Positions 36,249-45,587 of a stretch of 64,000 nucleotides of DNA are shown here, piece by piece. Location of the stretch: the NCBI GenBank assembly GCA_016124805.1, contig WGND01000005.1:61238-125237 (forward strand). Direction: 5' to 3'. The position numbers and the translations under genes were made by a program. Origin of the DNA: Hyphomicrobiales bacterium (GTDB lineage Bacteria; Pseudomonadota; Alphaproteobacteria; Parvibaculales; Parvibaculaceae). The first letter of the stretch is position 1; each line of letters starts with the position of its first letter. Below the pieces are notes generated by a model that was given only the letters and a program-made list of their open reading frames with translations, was not told the DNA's origin and made no database searches.

Positions 36249-37739
36249 ATGGGGCAAAGGCGACAAGTGACAAATTTCATCCGGTTTGCAGCTGCGACCG
36301 CGATGATGCTTGTCCTGAGCGGCTTCTCCAATGCCCAAGCCCAAGGCATGACATTGCGCGCAGCCCCCGCCAATCCCGTCGCCGCGTCCGGTCCGGCCAC
36401 GCCGAATAGCCAGATACGCAATGACCAGACACAGAAAATCTCCACGCTGAGAGCCGACGAGATGGGCCCGCTGATTACCGGGTCGCTGCGCCAGCCTGAT
36501 GAGGCGGGGAGCGGCATGTCGGGCGCAGGCACGGCGCCCGCCGGCGGCCAGATCACCAATATCCGTCTTGGCGACCGGGGCGACGAAACCCGCTTCGTTG
36601 TTGAGCTCTCGGGTTCGGCATCGGCCGATTACACTGTTTTCACGCTGACCAATCCCTGGCGCGTTGTCATCGATATCAAGGATGCGCCCATTGCCCTGGC
36701 TGAAGGGGCGGCCTCGCATGGCCTCGGGCTGGTGCAGGGCTATCGCTATGGCCGCTACAGCGATCATATTTCACGCGTCGTGATTGATGCCAATGCGCCG
36801 GTCGCGCTCACTCGGAATTTCGTGCTCGATCCGCAGGGGGGCTTTGGTCCGCGCATCGTTATCGACCTGAAAGAAATCGACAAGAACAGCTTTACCCGCG
36901 ATGCCGCGCTGACAGGCGTGACCGCGTCGGAAAACCCGGTGCCGGTCGCCGATGGTGGCGATGTGCCTGCCATGCCAGCAGCTGCGGCGGTGGTTTCGCC
37001 CGTCATCACGCCGGTTGCCCGCCCCGAGCCGCCGCGCTCACCCAGCCGCAAGGTGGTGGTTATTGACGCCGGTCACGGCGGTGTTGATCCCGGCACCCAC
37101 AGCCGTGGTGGCGTGAATGAAAAAGACGTTGTGCTGGCCTTTGCCAAGGAATTTGCCAACAAGCTCAAAGCGACGGGACGCTATGACGTCTATCTGACGC
37201 GCGATAGGGATATTTTCATCCCGCTGCGGCAGCGCGTCGCCATCGCCCGCCATCATAATGCCGATCTGTTCATTTCGATCCACGCGGACTCGATCAAGAA
37301 GCCGGATGTGCGCGGCATGTCGGTCTACACGCTGTCGGAAACATCGTCCGACAAGGAAGCCGCTGCGCTGGCCGCCAAGGAAAACCAGTCCGACCTGATT
37401 GCCGGCATCGACCTGCAGGGGGAGTCGCCCGAAGTGACCGGCATTCTGATTGATCTGGCGCAGCGCGAGACCAAGAATTATTCAGCCCGTTTTGCCCGTT
37501 CCATTGTGGATTATGCAAGGAGCACGACCTCGCTGCTCGATCCGGCTCATCGCTTTGCCGGGTTTGTCGTGCTCAAGGCACCCGATGTGCCATCTGTGCT
37601 GGTGGAACTGGGCTTCCTGACCAACCGCAATGACGAAAAGCAGCTCACATCCAGCAAGTGGCGTCGTGACACGGCAGCCGCCTTCACGCGTGCCGTTGAC
37701 CGCTATTTCGGCGAGCGTGTGGCCGAGGGCCCCAATTGA
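36249..37739 (+). CDS. amiC: N-acetylmuramoyl-L-alanine amidase with AMIN domain
   Basis: A 496-aa periplasmic amidase that removes stem peptides from peptidoglycan during daughter-cell separation. A signal peptide (hydrophobic FAAATAMMLVLSGF, cleavage after AQA near residue 31) precedes an AMIN septal-targeting domain (about 105-205; DETRFVVELSGSASADYTVF) and an Amidase_3 catalytic domain (about 270-490; VVIDAGHGGVDPG, SRGGVNEKDV, LFISIHADSI and VPSVLVELGFLTN supply the zinc ligands and catalytic Glu). It likely needs an EnvC/NlpD-type activator, possibly the M23 protein encoded nearby. mrcA follows. Confidence 0.94.
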   Translation: MGQRRQVTNFIRFAAATAMMLVLSGFSNAQAQGMTLRAAPANPVAASGPATPNSQIRNDQTQKISTLRADEMGPLITGSLRQPDEAGSGMSGAGTAPAGGQITNIRLGDRGDETRFVVELSGSASADYTVFTLTNPWRVVIDIKDAPIALAEGAASHGLGLVQGYRYGRYSDHISRVVIDANAPVALTRNFVLDPQGGFGPRIVIDLKEIDKNSFTRDAALTGVTASENPVPVADGGDVPAMPAAAAVVSPVITPVARPEPPRSPSRKVVVIDAGHGGVDPGTHSRGGVNEKDVVLAFAKEFANKLKATGRYDVYLTRDRDIFIPLRQRVAIARHHNADLFISIHADSIKKPDVRGMSVYTLSETSSDKEAAALAAKENQSDLIAGIDLQGESPEVTGILIDLAQRETKNYSARFARSIVDYARSTTSLLDPAHRFAGFVVLKAPDVPSVLVELGFLTNRNDEKQLTSSKWRRDTAAAFTRAVDRYFGERVAEGPN

Positions 37740-37924
37740 TCTCCGAAGAACGGTTCGAATAGTCGTCTGAATGCCACCCTTGTGCCATATTTTACCCTTA
37801 CGCGATGCATCGCAGGCGAGCAGGCTTTGGTGGGGTCGGCGGTCATGTTAGGAAGATATGCAGATCGCAAGATCTGCCGAGGTGCCTGTTGGTCCTCCTG
37901 TGTCGCGAATAAAGGACGGGCGTG

Positions 37925-40426
37925 ATGAGCCTCAAGCTCAAGATTTTGTCGATTGCTGCTGCCGTGTTTCTGGTTGCCATTCTGGGCGCGGGCCTGGCTG
38001 GCGGCCTTTATCTCTGGCACCTCAATCAGGACCTGCCCGACGCCTCCAAGCTGGCAAATTACGAACCACCCGTCATGACGCGTGTGCATGCCGGTGACGG
38101 CAAGATCATCGCCGAATATGCCACCGAGCGCCGCCTCTATGTGCCGATTGATGTCATTCCCAAGCCCGTCATTCAGGCTTTCCTGGCCGCGGAAGACAAA
38201 AATTTCTACAGCCATGGCGGCGTTGATGCCGTCGGCATCATGCGCGCTGTTTTCGATAATATTGTCAATGTCTTCCGTGACCGTCGCATGGTCGGGGCCT
38301 CCACCATCACCCAGCAGGTCGCCAAGAATTTCCTGCTCTCCAATGACCGCACCTTTGAGCGCAAGCTGCGCGAAGTGCTGGTGTCGATGCGTCTGGAACA
38401 GGCCTATACCAAGGACAAGATTCTTGAGCTCTATCTGAACGAAATCTATCTCGGGGTGGGCTCTTATGGCGTGGCGGCGGCGGCGCTGAATTATTTCGGC
38501 AAGCCGCTGGATGAACTGACCATTGCTCAGGCGGCCTATCTGGCAACGCTGCCCAAGGCGCCCAATAATTACCATCCCTTCCGCTTTCACGACCGCGCCG
38601 TTGCCCGCCGCAACTGGGTGATCGGGCGCATGGCCGAAGACGGCTTCATTACCGAAGAGCAGGCTGCCGAAGCGCAGCAAACCGATCTGGATGTGACGCT
38701 GCGCCCCGTCGGTGTACAGATTGCCGATGCGCAATATTTTGTCGAGCAGGTGCGCCGCGAACTTTACAATCAGTATGGCGAGAAGAAGCTCTATGAGGGC
38801 GGTCTTTCCGTTCGCACCACCATTGACACCAAGCTGCAGGCCATTGCTACCTCGGCCATGCGCAAGGGGCTGATCGAATATGATCGCCGACAGGGATGGC
38901 GCGGCGCCACGAGCAAGCTTGAACCCGGGGTCACATGGACCGATGCCCTGAAAAATATGGCATTCCCCGGCGACCTCACGCCCTGGACATTGGCCGTGGT
39001 GCTGAAGGTTGACGCGAACAGCGCGACAATCGGTTTGCGCCCGGAAGAGATGGAAGACGGTCAGTTTTCCAAAGAGGTTCGCAAGGGCACCATTCCGCTC
39101 TCGGAAGTGAAATGGGCGCGCCCCAGCCTGCCAAAAGGCTATCTGGGACCGGAGGTTAAATCTGTTGGCGATGTGCTCTCGGTGGGTGACGTCATTTATG
39201 CCGAGCCTGTTTTCAAAGAGAAAAGCAAAACCGCCATCGACCATTATGCCTTGATGCAGGTGCCGCTTGTGAACGGGTCGGTCATCGCGATGGACCCGCA
39301 TACGGGCCGTGTGCTGGCGATGCAGGGCGGCTTCAGCTATTCGCTGAGCGAATTCAACAGGGCGACCCAGGCGTTGCGCCAGCCGGGCTCTGCCTTCAAG
39401 CCCTTCGTCTATGCCGCTGCGCTGGATAGCGGCTTCACGCCGTCGAGCCTCGTGCTTGATGCGCCATTTGTCAGCGAGCAGGGCCCGGGTCTGGCGCTCT
39501 GGAAGCCCGAAAATTACGAGCATGATTTCCATGGCCCCTCGACGCTTCGCTACGGTCTGGAGCATTCGCGAAATGTCATGACAGTGCGTCTGGCGCAGGC
39601 CGTGGGCATGGACAAGGTCGCCCTCTATGCCAAGCGTTTTGGCATCATGGACAACATGATGCCCGTGCTCTCCATGTCATTGGGGGCGGGCGAAACAACC
39701 CTCATGAAGCTCGCTGCCGCTTACGCCATTCTCGACAATGGCGGCAAGGAAGTGAAGCCGACCCTGATCGACCGCATTCAGGACCGCTGGGGCCGCACCA
39801 TCTATCGCCATGATGATCGCCCCTGCAATGGCTGCAATGATCCGTGGGAAGGGCAGTCGCCGCCTGAGTTGCCCGATGATCGCGAACAGATTGAAAATCC
39901 GCAGACGGCCTATCAGGTCACCTCGCTTCTTGAAGGCGTGATCCAGCGCGGCACGGGCTCCGCCGCCCGCCGCGTGGGCGTGCCGCTGGCCGGCAAGACC
40001 GGCACATCCAGTGAAGCGCGCGATGCCTGGTTCATGGGCTATTCGCCCAATCTCGTGATTGGCGTCTTTGTGGGCTATGACGAGCCGACACCGCTTGGCC
40101 GGGCGGAAACGGGTGGCCGCACCGCCGCGCCCATTTTTGCCGACATCATGCAGCAGGCAATTGGTGACAAACCGGCGATCCCGTTCCGCGTGCCTTCTGG
40201 CATTTCGCTCGTGCGCGTGGATGCCGCGACGGGTCAGCCAGCCGGTCCCGGCACGCAGAAGGTGATTCTGGAGGCCTTCAAGACCGGGACCGAATTGCAG
40301 GCTTCTGCCTCTTCCCAGCGCACATTGGGTGTGGTGGGTGGCAGTTCCGTGAGCACGGATGCCGGTTTCGGCTCGGATGATACGGCCGGTGACGGCCTGA
40401 CCACCGGCACAGGCGGTCTTTATTAG
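37925..40426 (+). CDS. mrcA: Penicillin-binding protein 1A (bifunctional glycosyltransferase/transpeptidase)
   Basis: An 833-aa class A PBP. One N-terminal membrane helix is followed by the GT51 domain (AAEDKNFYSHGGVD, GASTITQQVAKNFLL, KDKILELYLNEIYLGVGSYG), an OB-fold insert, and the transpeptidase domain with the SxxK nucleophile in RQPGSAFKPFVYAAAL, SxN (EHSRNVMTVRLAQ) and KTG (LAGKTGTSSEARD). The Ser/Gly/Thr-rich C-terminal tail is flexible. It polymerises and cross-links peptidoglycan; amiC lies directly upstream and prfB downstream, a conserved alphaproteobacterial order. GTG 37922 is an alternative start to ATG 37925. Confidence 0.96.
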   Translation: MSLKLKILSIAAAVFLVAILGAGLAGGLYLWHLNQDLPDASKLANYEPPVMTRVHAGDGKIIAEYATERRLYVPIDVIPKPVIQAFLAAEDKNFYSHGGVDAVGIMRAVFDNIVNVFRDRRMVGASTITQQVAKNFLLSNDRTFERKLREVLVSMRLEQAYTKDKILELYLNEIYLGVGSYGVAAAALNYFGKPLDELTIAQAAYLATLPKAPNNYHPFRFHDRAVARRNWVIGRMAEDGFITEEQAAEAQQTDLDVTLRPVGVQIADAQYFVEQVRRELYNQYGEKKLYEGGLSVRTTIDTKLQAIATSAMRKGLIEYDRRQGWRGATSKLEPGVTWTDALKNMAFPGDLTPWTLAVVLKVDANSATIGLRPEEMEDGQFSKEVRKGTIPLSEVKWARPSLPKGYLGPEVKSVGDVLSVGDVIYAEPVFKEKSKTAIDHYALMQVPLVNGSVIAMDPHTGRVLAMQGGFSYSLSEFNRATQALRQPGSAFKPFVYAAALDSGFTPSSLVLDAPFVSEQGPGLALWKPENYEHDFHGPSTLRYGLEHSRNVMTVRLAQAVGMDKVALYAKRFGIMDNMMPVLSMSLGAGETTLMKLAAAYAILDNGGKEVKPTLIDRIQDRWGRTIYRHDDRPCNGCNDPWEGQSPPELPDDREQIENPQTAYQVTSLLEGVIQRGTGSAARRVGVPLAGKTGTSSEARDAWFMGYSPNLVIGVFVGYDEPTPLGRAETGGRTAAPIFADIMQQAIGDKPAIPFRVPSGISLVRVDAATGQPAGPGTQKVILEAFKTGTELQASASSQRTLGVVGGSSVSTDAGFGSDDTAGDGLTTGTGGLY

Positions 40427-40539
40427 ACGAGTGGAGCGAGGGGGGACTTTTTCCCGCTCTCGGGTTTACAGCCTCGCCGACTGCGCCTATTTTCCGCTCC
40501 GCAATCAAACGAACAATGACCGAATGAAAAGTGAGTCCG

Positions 40540-41668
40540 ATGCGCGCTGAAACGCAGGCTATCGCCGATGAAATCAAGCAGTCCCTGGGCCTGCTGAGGA
40601 GGCATCTTTGACTGGGATACTGCCCGCAAACGCCTCGATGAATTAAACGCCAAGGTCGAAGATCCCGCGCTCTGGGACAATCCGGAGGAAGCGCAGGCGC
40701 TCATGCGCGAGCGCACCCGTCTCGATACCGCCATCAACACCTATCTGCGTCTTGAAGCCTCGCTCAATGACAATCTCGAACTGATCGAGATGGGCGAAGC
40801 CGAAGGCGATCAGGCTATTGTGGAAGAAGCGGAAGCCGCGTTGAAAGCGGCAAAAGTCGATATCAGTGCCGCCGAGATCGAGACGCTTCTTTCCGGTGAA
40901 GCCGACAGCAATGACACTTTCCTTGAAGTCCATTCAGGTGCCGGCGGCACGGAAAGCCAGGACTGGGCCTCCATGCTGCTGCGCATGTATACGCGCTGGG
41001 CGGAGAAGAAGGGATACAAGGTCGAACTGATCGAGCGGCATGACGGCGAAGAAGCCGGCATCAAATCTGCGACGCTGCAGATCAAGGGGCACAATGCCTA
41101 TGGCTGGTTGAAGACCGAGTCCGGTGTGCACCGCCTTGTGCGCATTTCGCCTTATGACAGTCAGGCCCGCCGCCATACGAGTTTTTCCAGCGTCTGGGTC
41201 TATCCGGTGATCGATGACAATATCGACATCGAGATCAAGGAAAGTGATTGCCGCATCGACACCTATCGCGCGAGCGGCGCCGGTGGTCAGCATGTGAACA
41301 CGACAGACAGCGCCGTGCGTATCACGCATGAGCCGACCGGTATTGTGGTCTCCTGTCAGAATGAACGCTCCCAGCACAAGAACCGCGCCACGGCCTGGGC
41401 CATGCTGCGTGCCCGTATCTATGAGATGGAACTGAAAAAACGCGAAGATGCCGCCCAGGCGGAAGCCGACAGCAAGACCGATATTGGCTGGGGCCATCAG
41501 ATCCGTTCCTATGTGCTGCAGCCTTACCAGATGGTCAAGGATCTGCGCACAGGCGTTGAGAGTGGCAATCCTTCCGCTGTGCTCGACGGTGATCTCGATG
41601 CCTTCATGGCGGCGGCACTGGCCGCCCGTGTCGAAGGCAGCGACAGCGAAGTTGAAGATATCGCCTGA
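40540..41668 (+). CDS. prfB: Peptide chain release factor 2, with programmed +1 frameshift
   Basis: RF2 recognises UGA and UAA and triggers peptide release through the GGQ motif (SGAGGQHVN). Translation from ATG 40540 reads 23 codons ([19 protein letters not shown], then RRHL) to an in-frame TGA at 40609-40611. A +1 shift at CTT-TGA joins this to the main frame (GAC 40610), giving 375 aa that resume [28 protein letters not shown]. The anticodon-like SPY ([14 protein letters not shown]) replaces SPF, as is common in alphaproteobacteria. The frameshift makes RF2 autoregulate: low RF2 lets UGA stall and shift. A naive call starting at 40703 would miss the N-terminus. Confidence 0.95.
40597..40612 (+). 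other. prfB: prfB programmed +1 frameshift site
   Basis: An internal Shine-Dalgarno-like AGGAGG (40597-40602) lies three bases (CAT) before the slippery CTT-TGA-C (40606-40612). This reproduces the element known from E. coli prfB (AGGGGG, three bases, CTTTGAC). The frame phase agrees: the downstream frame starts at GAC 40610, which is in phase with the long reading frame that ends at 41668. Confidence 0.93.
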
Positions 41669-41692
41669 TCATCAATGCAAGGACTGAATCAA

Positions 41693-41726
41693 AAAGGCCA
41701 TGGCGCTTGAATGCACCATGGCCTTT
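41693..41726. terminator. Bidirectional terminator between prfB and bactofilin gene
   Basis: A perfect 11-bp inverted repeat, AAAGGCCATGG (41693-41703) and CCATGGCCTTT (41716-41726), with a 12-base loop, flanked by A and T runs on both sides. It lies between the convergent prfB and bactofilin genes. Confidence 0.85.
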
Positions 41727-41746
41727 CGTTTGTACCTCGTACCTGC

Positions 41747-42385
41747 TTACTGGGCAGCAGGACGCTTGACCACCACACCGCCATCATTGACGACGACAGG
41801 GCTGTCATCACTGGGGCGAGGCGCGGGCGCAGGGCGCGAACCGGCCGGACCTGAGGACGAAGAAGATGAGTTGAGGTTTGTCGCCGCTGTCTGGCCCGGC
41901 ACAGGCGGGACGCCTGCATTGGATGTCGGACGAAGCGAGGGGCGGGCCACATTGCCGGCATGACCGATCGGATCATCCGAATGGCGGCAATTGCCTTCAA
42001 AGAAGGCACCGGTTTCAACAGCCAGTGCTTCATGAAGGATATCGCCTTCCACATGGCATGTGGAGGCCAGCTGCACACGGCGACCGCGGATGGTGCCGAT
42101 GACGCGACCGCGGATCACGATATCCTCGGCAACGACTTCACCGGTGATGGAGGCTTTTTCGCCAATCGTGAGCGACTGCGAGCGAATATCGCCTTCAACC
42201 GTGCCATCGACCTGGATGTCGCCGGTGGCTGTCATGTTGCCATGAACCACAAGATCGCTGGAGATAATGGAAGGGGCCGTTCGCGGACCAGGACGCTTGC
42301 CCGCTGCCTGAGCGGCGGGCGGCGGTGCCATGACCTGTGAAACGGCTGGCTTGTCGAGTTCTTTATCCTTGTTTCGCGAAAACAT
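41747..42385 (-). CDS. Bactofilin family cytoskeletal protein
   Basis: A 212-aa bactofilin. Bactofilins polymerise into filaments that scaffold peptidoglycan-modifying enzymes. The beta-helical core (about residues 40-145: SDLVVHGNMTATGDIQVDGTVEGDI, SLTIGEKASITGEVVAEDIVIRGRVIG) shows the repeating hydrophobic pattern of the fold. Low-complexity Pro/Ser/Ala-rich tails flank it. ATG 42385 (MFSRNKDKELDKP) is chosen because the core lies downstream and the extra upstream residues fall inside the M23 gene. The first 23 bases overlap the end of the M23 gene, so the two are translationally linked. Confidence 0.9.
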   Translation of the reverse strand: MFSRNKDKELDKPAVSQVMAPPPAAQAAGKRPGPRTAPSIISSDLVVHGNMTATGDIQVDGTVEGDIRSQSLTIGEKASITGEVVAEDIVIRGRVIGTIRGRRVQLASTCHVEGDILHEALAVETGAFFEGNCRHSDDPIGHAGNVARPSLRPTSNAGVPPVPGQTAATNLNSSSSSSGPAGSRPAPAPRPSDDSPVVVNDGGVVVKRPAAQ

Positions 42386-43745
42386 AATGACCTGCCTCAA
42401 TGAACTTGGATGGATCGCGGACGACGCCGTTGTACCAAATTTCGTAGTGAACATGAGGTCCGCTGCTACGCCCAGAGGACCCGACTTTTCCGATAACATC
42501 ACGGAATGCAACTTTCTGGCCAACTTTGACGCTGATCTGGCTCATATGCCCGTAACGCGTTTTGAAGCCATTTCCGTAATCAACCTCAACCATGCGGCCA
42601 TATGCGCCCTTCCAGTCGGCAAAGGTCACAACGCCTGAGCCGGTCACATGGATGGGTGTGCCGTATTGGGTCGCCATATCGAGCCCAGAATGAAACGCGC
42701 GGCGTCCCGTGAAGGGATCAGTGCGGGCACCAAAACCGCTGGAGCGATGATAGAAAAGCACAGGCTCTGCCATCGGCATGGTGGCCACGGCATTTTCGAG
42801 ATTGGCCATGCGCTGAAGGTTCTTGCTGACGCGGAAGAGCTGCTTTTCAAAATCATCGTCATCGCCGCCGCCCGCGAGCTTTCCGGCAATATCAAGACCA
42901 AGGAAAGGACCACCCTGGCCGTCCTCGGATGAGGATTTCATCTTTTTGAGCAGGGCGTCGGGATCGACAACCTTGGTCATGGCAATAATGGATTTGAGTT
43001 CGCGCACGCGCTTGTCGGTGGTTTCCTCAACCGATGTGATCAGGCTCTGCTGGGCCCGCTCAAGGGAGGAGAGACGCGCTTCGATGCGGGCTTCCGAACC
43101 AACCTGGCTTTCGGCACCATTGGCCAGTGCAGCGAAATTGATGGTCTGGCCCTCGATGGTCTCACTGCCTGTCACAAGCGGCTCGCTGCTGGCTTCCCGG
43201 ATGGGGCGGGTGGAGGTGTGCACGACATCAATGCCATCGTCGGATTGATCAACAGCCATTAGCACGACATTGCTGCGGTCCGGATTGGCTTTGCCGCGCG
43301 ACGTATCGGCATAGCGGCGCTTGGCCCTGTCGAGCAGGGTGCCTGCGGTTTCGCGCTGTGTCATGAGAGCGGCCAGCTGGCGGTGCTTTTCTTCCAGATC
43401 GCGCGTGGTTGCCAGAAAACGTTCCTGTGCGATCACCAACTGACCATTGAGCTCATCATAAGCGCCCTGAATCTGGGCGAGGCGTTCTTCATAAGCGCCC
43501 TGCATTTTGACGTAGCGGCGTTCTTTGGACGCGATGATCTGTTCTTTGAAGACGACGTTGACGGAGGAGAAGGCAATCCAGCTGAAAAAGGCGAAAGCGA
43601 TGCCGACAAAAATGGCCTGCGTCAGAGGAGAGAGCGAGATGAACTGAACCTGTCCATGACTGCGGATATAAATCTGACGCTCGACATAATGATGGCGCCA
43701 AAATCTTGAGATTTTGGTCGACCAACTCACGTCGCTATCGTGCAT
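42363..43745 (-). CDS. M23-family murein peptidase with membrane anchor and coiled coil
   Basis: A 460-aa membrane-anchored LytM-type peptidase. Order: a cytoplasmic Arg/His-rich segment (RFWRHHYVERQIYIRSHGQV), one membrane helix (about residues 42-62), a long coiled coil (YVKMQGAYEERLAQIQGAYDELNG and a second near KRVRELKS), and the C-terminal peptidase with zinc motifs HSGLD and HVHYE. ATG 43745 is preferred because the family-like part begins there; the in-frame upstream part to 43829 uses AT-rich codons atypical of this genome and lies next to a CtrA-like box. The bactofilin gene overlaps its end. Confidence 0.85.
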   Translation of the reverse strand: MHDSDVSWSTKISRFWRHHYVERQIYIRSHGQVQFISLSPLTQAIFVGIAFAFFSWIAFSSVNVVFKEQIIASKERRYVKMQGAYEERLAQIQGAYDELNGQLVIAQERFLATTRDLEEKHRQLAALMTQRETAGTLLDRAKRRYADTSRGKANPDRSNVVLMAVDQSDDGIDVVHTSTRPIREASSEPLVTGSETIEGQTINFAALANGAESQVGSEARIEARLSSLERAQQSLITSVEETTDKRVRELKSIIAMTKVVDPDALLKKMKSSSEDGQGGPFLGLDIAGKLAGGGDDDDFEKQLFRVSKNLQRMANLENAVATMPMAEPVLFYHRSSGFGARTDPFTGRRAFHSGLDMATQYGTPIHVTGSGVVTFADWKGAYGRMVEVDYGNGFKTRYGHMSQISVKVGQKVAFRDVIGKVGSSGRSSGPHVHYEIWYNGVVRDPSKFIEAGHYVFAKQG

Positions 43746-43834
43746 GCCCAACAATGCCCTGAAACCCCCCGGTAAGAAGCTCTGTATCACATCGAATTTT
43801 AAGCAACTTTTCAACATCTTGTTCCCCATATATG

Positions 43835-43848
43835 AACCATATGGTTAA
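43835..43848 (-). promoter_or_regulatory. CtrA-like box upstream of the M23 peptidase gene
   Basis: On the minus strand TTAACCAT (43848-43841) is a CtrA half-site inside the 12-bp perfect palindrome AACCATATGGTT (43835-43846). It lies about 96 bp before the preferred start at 43745, and only 12 bp before the alternative ATG at 43829. Similar in shape to the box upstream of amiC. Confidence 0.5.
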
Positions 43849-43942
43849 CAAGAATTGATAAATACCAAATGACAGACCGTTATATTGACAATCTAATTGG
43901 CAATAACAGACTGGAAGTCATTCAATTCATGTGACTTTCCTA

Positions 43943-44797
43943 TCATGCGCATTCCTCGGGCCTCTCGGCAAGAGGTTCATAAAAATTTGGCATCATGCCT
44001 GCCTGTTTACGCGCAGCAGTGTTAAAGGGTGGTTTCAAAAGTCCTCTGAAATGCAGCCTTACAAGGCTATGGAAAGTTTTCTCGGGGTCGCGATCCGCGC
44101 GCGCACAGAGATAGGCAAACCATTTTGCGCCGATCATCACGTGACGCTTCTCTTCTTCATAGATAATGCTGAGGACCGAAGCGCTTTCGCTGTCCTGGGC
44201 CCGTGTCAGTCGTTCGATCATGCCGGGCGTTACATCCAGCCCGCGCGCTTCAAGGACCATGGGCACGACAGCCAGACGCGCGAGCAGATCATTTGCTGTG
44301 GCCTCAGCGGCCTGCCACAGACCGTCATGGGCCGGATGGTCGCCGTAAGACGCGCCCAAGTTTCTCAGCCGATGCTGCAGCATGGCAAAATGGCGTGCCT
44401 CGTCATCGCCCACACTGACCCAGTCATCCAGAAATTCCTTCGGCATGTCGGCCATGCAGAACCGCCCGATCATGTCGAAGGCGAGATCAATGGCATTGAG
44501 TTCGATATGGGCGATGGCATGAAGCAGGGCGATCCGGCCCCGCGCGCCCTTGAAGCTGCGGCGGGGCATGTGGCGCGGATCAACGAGTTCCGGGGCGGCC
44601 GGGCGCGCCGGCCGCGATGGCATGTCGGGACAGGGCTCTGACGTGCCGGGCAGGACGGGAAGGGCGCCCTGACGCCAGGCAGCAGCGACCAGACGGGCAC
44701 AATTGGCCTTCTCATCGGCATTGGCGGTGTTCAATACCGCCAGCGCCCCCTCAGCCAGTGAGCCAAAGCCGCGTCCATCCTCGCTTGCATAAGGCAT
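43943..44797 (-). CDS. DUF455 family ferritin-like protein
   Basis: A 284-aa DUF455 protein whose helical core resembles ferritin-like diiron proteins. Glu/His clusters are visible in HIELNAIDLAFD, GDDEARHFAML and YEEEKRHVMIGAKWFA, consistent with a four-helix bundle metal site. No reaction is known. The C-terminus (LVRLHFRGLLKPPFN) is family-conserved. Three bases separate it from the upstream peroxiredoxin gene, so the two are cotranscribed, which may hint at a shared oxidative-stress role. The start ATG 44797 is the first good codon. Confidence 0.82.
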   Translation of the reverse strand: MPYASEDGRGFGSLAEGALAVLNTANADEKANCARLVAAAWRQGALPVLPGTSEPCPDMPSRPARPAAPELVDPRHMPRRSFKGARGRIALLHAIAHIELNAIDLAFDMIGRFCMADMPKEFLDDWVSVGDDEARHFAMLQHRLRNLGASYGDHPAHDGLWQAAEATANDLLARLAVVPMVLEARGLDVTPGMIERLTRAQDSESASVLSIIYEEEKRHVMIGAKWFAYLCARADRDPEKTFHSLVRLHFRGLLKPPFNTAARKQAGMMPNFYEPLAERPEECA

Positions 44798-44800
44798 CGC

Positions 44801-45373
44801 CTAGAGGTCTTTCACGGCGGCCAGCACTTCCTCAGCATGGCCCTTGACCTTCACCTTGGGCCAGACCTGCCGCACCACGCCCTTGTCGTCGAGCAGCACT
44901 GTGCTGCGCACGATGCCCATGAATTTGCGCCCATAGAGGCTCTTTTCGGTCCAGACGCCATAGGCTTCCAGCATCTTGCCTTCTTCATCGGACAGAAGCG
45001 TCACGGACAGGCCGTGCTTGTCGCGGAACTTGCAGTGTTTCTCAACGCTATCCTTGGAAATACCGTAAACGACGGCCCCGGCGGCCTCAAATTTCTTCTT
45101 GAGTGCGGTGAAGTCCAGCGCCTCAACAGTGCAACCCGGCGTGTCATCCTTGGGATAGAAATAGAGCACGGCCGCCTTTCCCTTCAGCGTTGCGAGGCTG
45201 ACCTTTTCGCCCGCATCCGACATGAGGCTGAAGGCCGGGGCCTTCTTGCCGATGGCCGGCATGCCCGAGCTGCTGTCGGGCGCGGCAGCTTTTTTGGTGG
45301 CGGCGGGTTTTTTGGCGGCAGCGGGCTTTTTCGGCGCGGCTTTGGCCGCAGCGGGTTTCTTCGTCGCAGTCAT
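44801..45373 (-). CDS. bcp: Peroxiredoxin (Bcp/PrxQ family), with Lys/Ala-rich N-terminal extension
   Basis: A 190-aa thiol peroxidase that reduces H2O2 and organic peroxides. The peroxidatic Cys is in YPKDDTPGCTVEALDF; the usual resolving Cys five residues later (as in GCTxEAC) is Leu, so this is probably a 1-Cys or alternatively resolved form. Residues 1-32 are a repetitive Lys/Ala/Pro tail (KKPAAAKAAPKK) resembling histone-H1-like tails, followed by the Bcp domain. ATG 45373 gives this tail; the Bcp core begins near residue 38. DUF455 follows immediately. Confidence 0.9.
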   Translation of the reverse strand: MTATKKPAAAKAAPKKPAAAKKPAATKKAAAPDSSSGMPAIGKKAPAFSLMSDAGEKVSLATLKGKAAVLYFYPKDDTPGCTVEALDFTALKKKFEAAGAVVYGISKDSVEKHCKFRDKHGLSVTLLSDEEGKMLEAYGVWTEKSLYGRKFMGIVRSTVLLDDKGVVRQVWPKVKVKGHAEEVLAAVKDL

Positions 45374-45587
45374 CGGGAGGTTCCTTCCAATCAGGGGGTG
45401 AGGCCATATCTGCTAAATAGGACGGAATAGGGCCGCGGCCACGTTAACGATGTTGTGCTGAAGGTAAGTCCAAAAAGGTGCATATGAGAAGACTTGATAG
45501 GCCGTTGGCTGTAAAAGAAGAACAGATGCGGCCACCAGCGACTGGGATTCGCAAAACGCCGAAACTCAAGGGCAGAAAGACCGCTCG

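Noticed and set aside
37703..39565. A 620-codon open frame on the minus strand over mrcA
   Set aside because: Antisense to PBP1A, which has all its motifs; the protein has His/Arg-rich composition typical of an antisense frame.
40540..40702. prfB as a frameshifted pseudogene
   Set aside because: The in-frame TGA sits in the canonical programmed frameshift element, and the downstream frame is intact.
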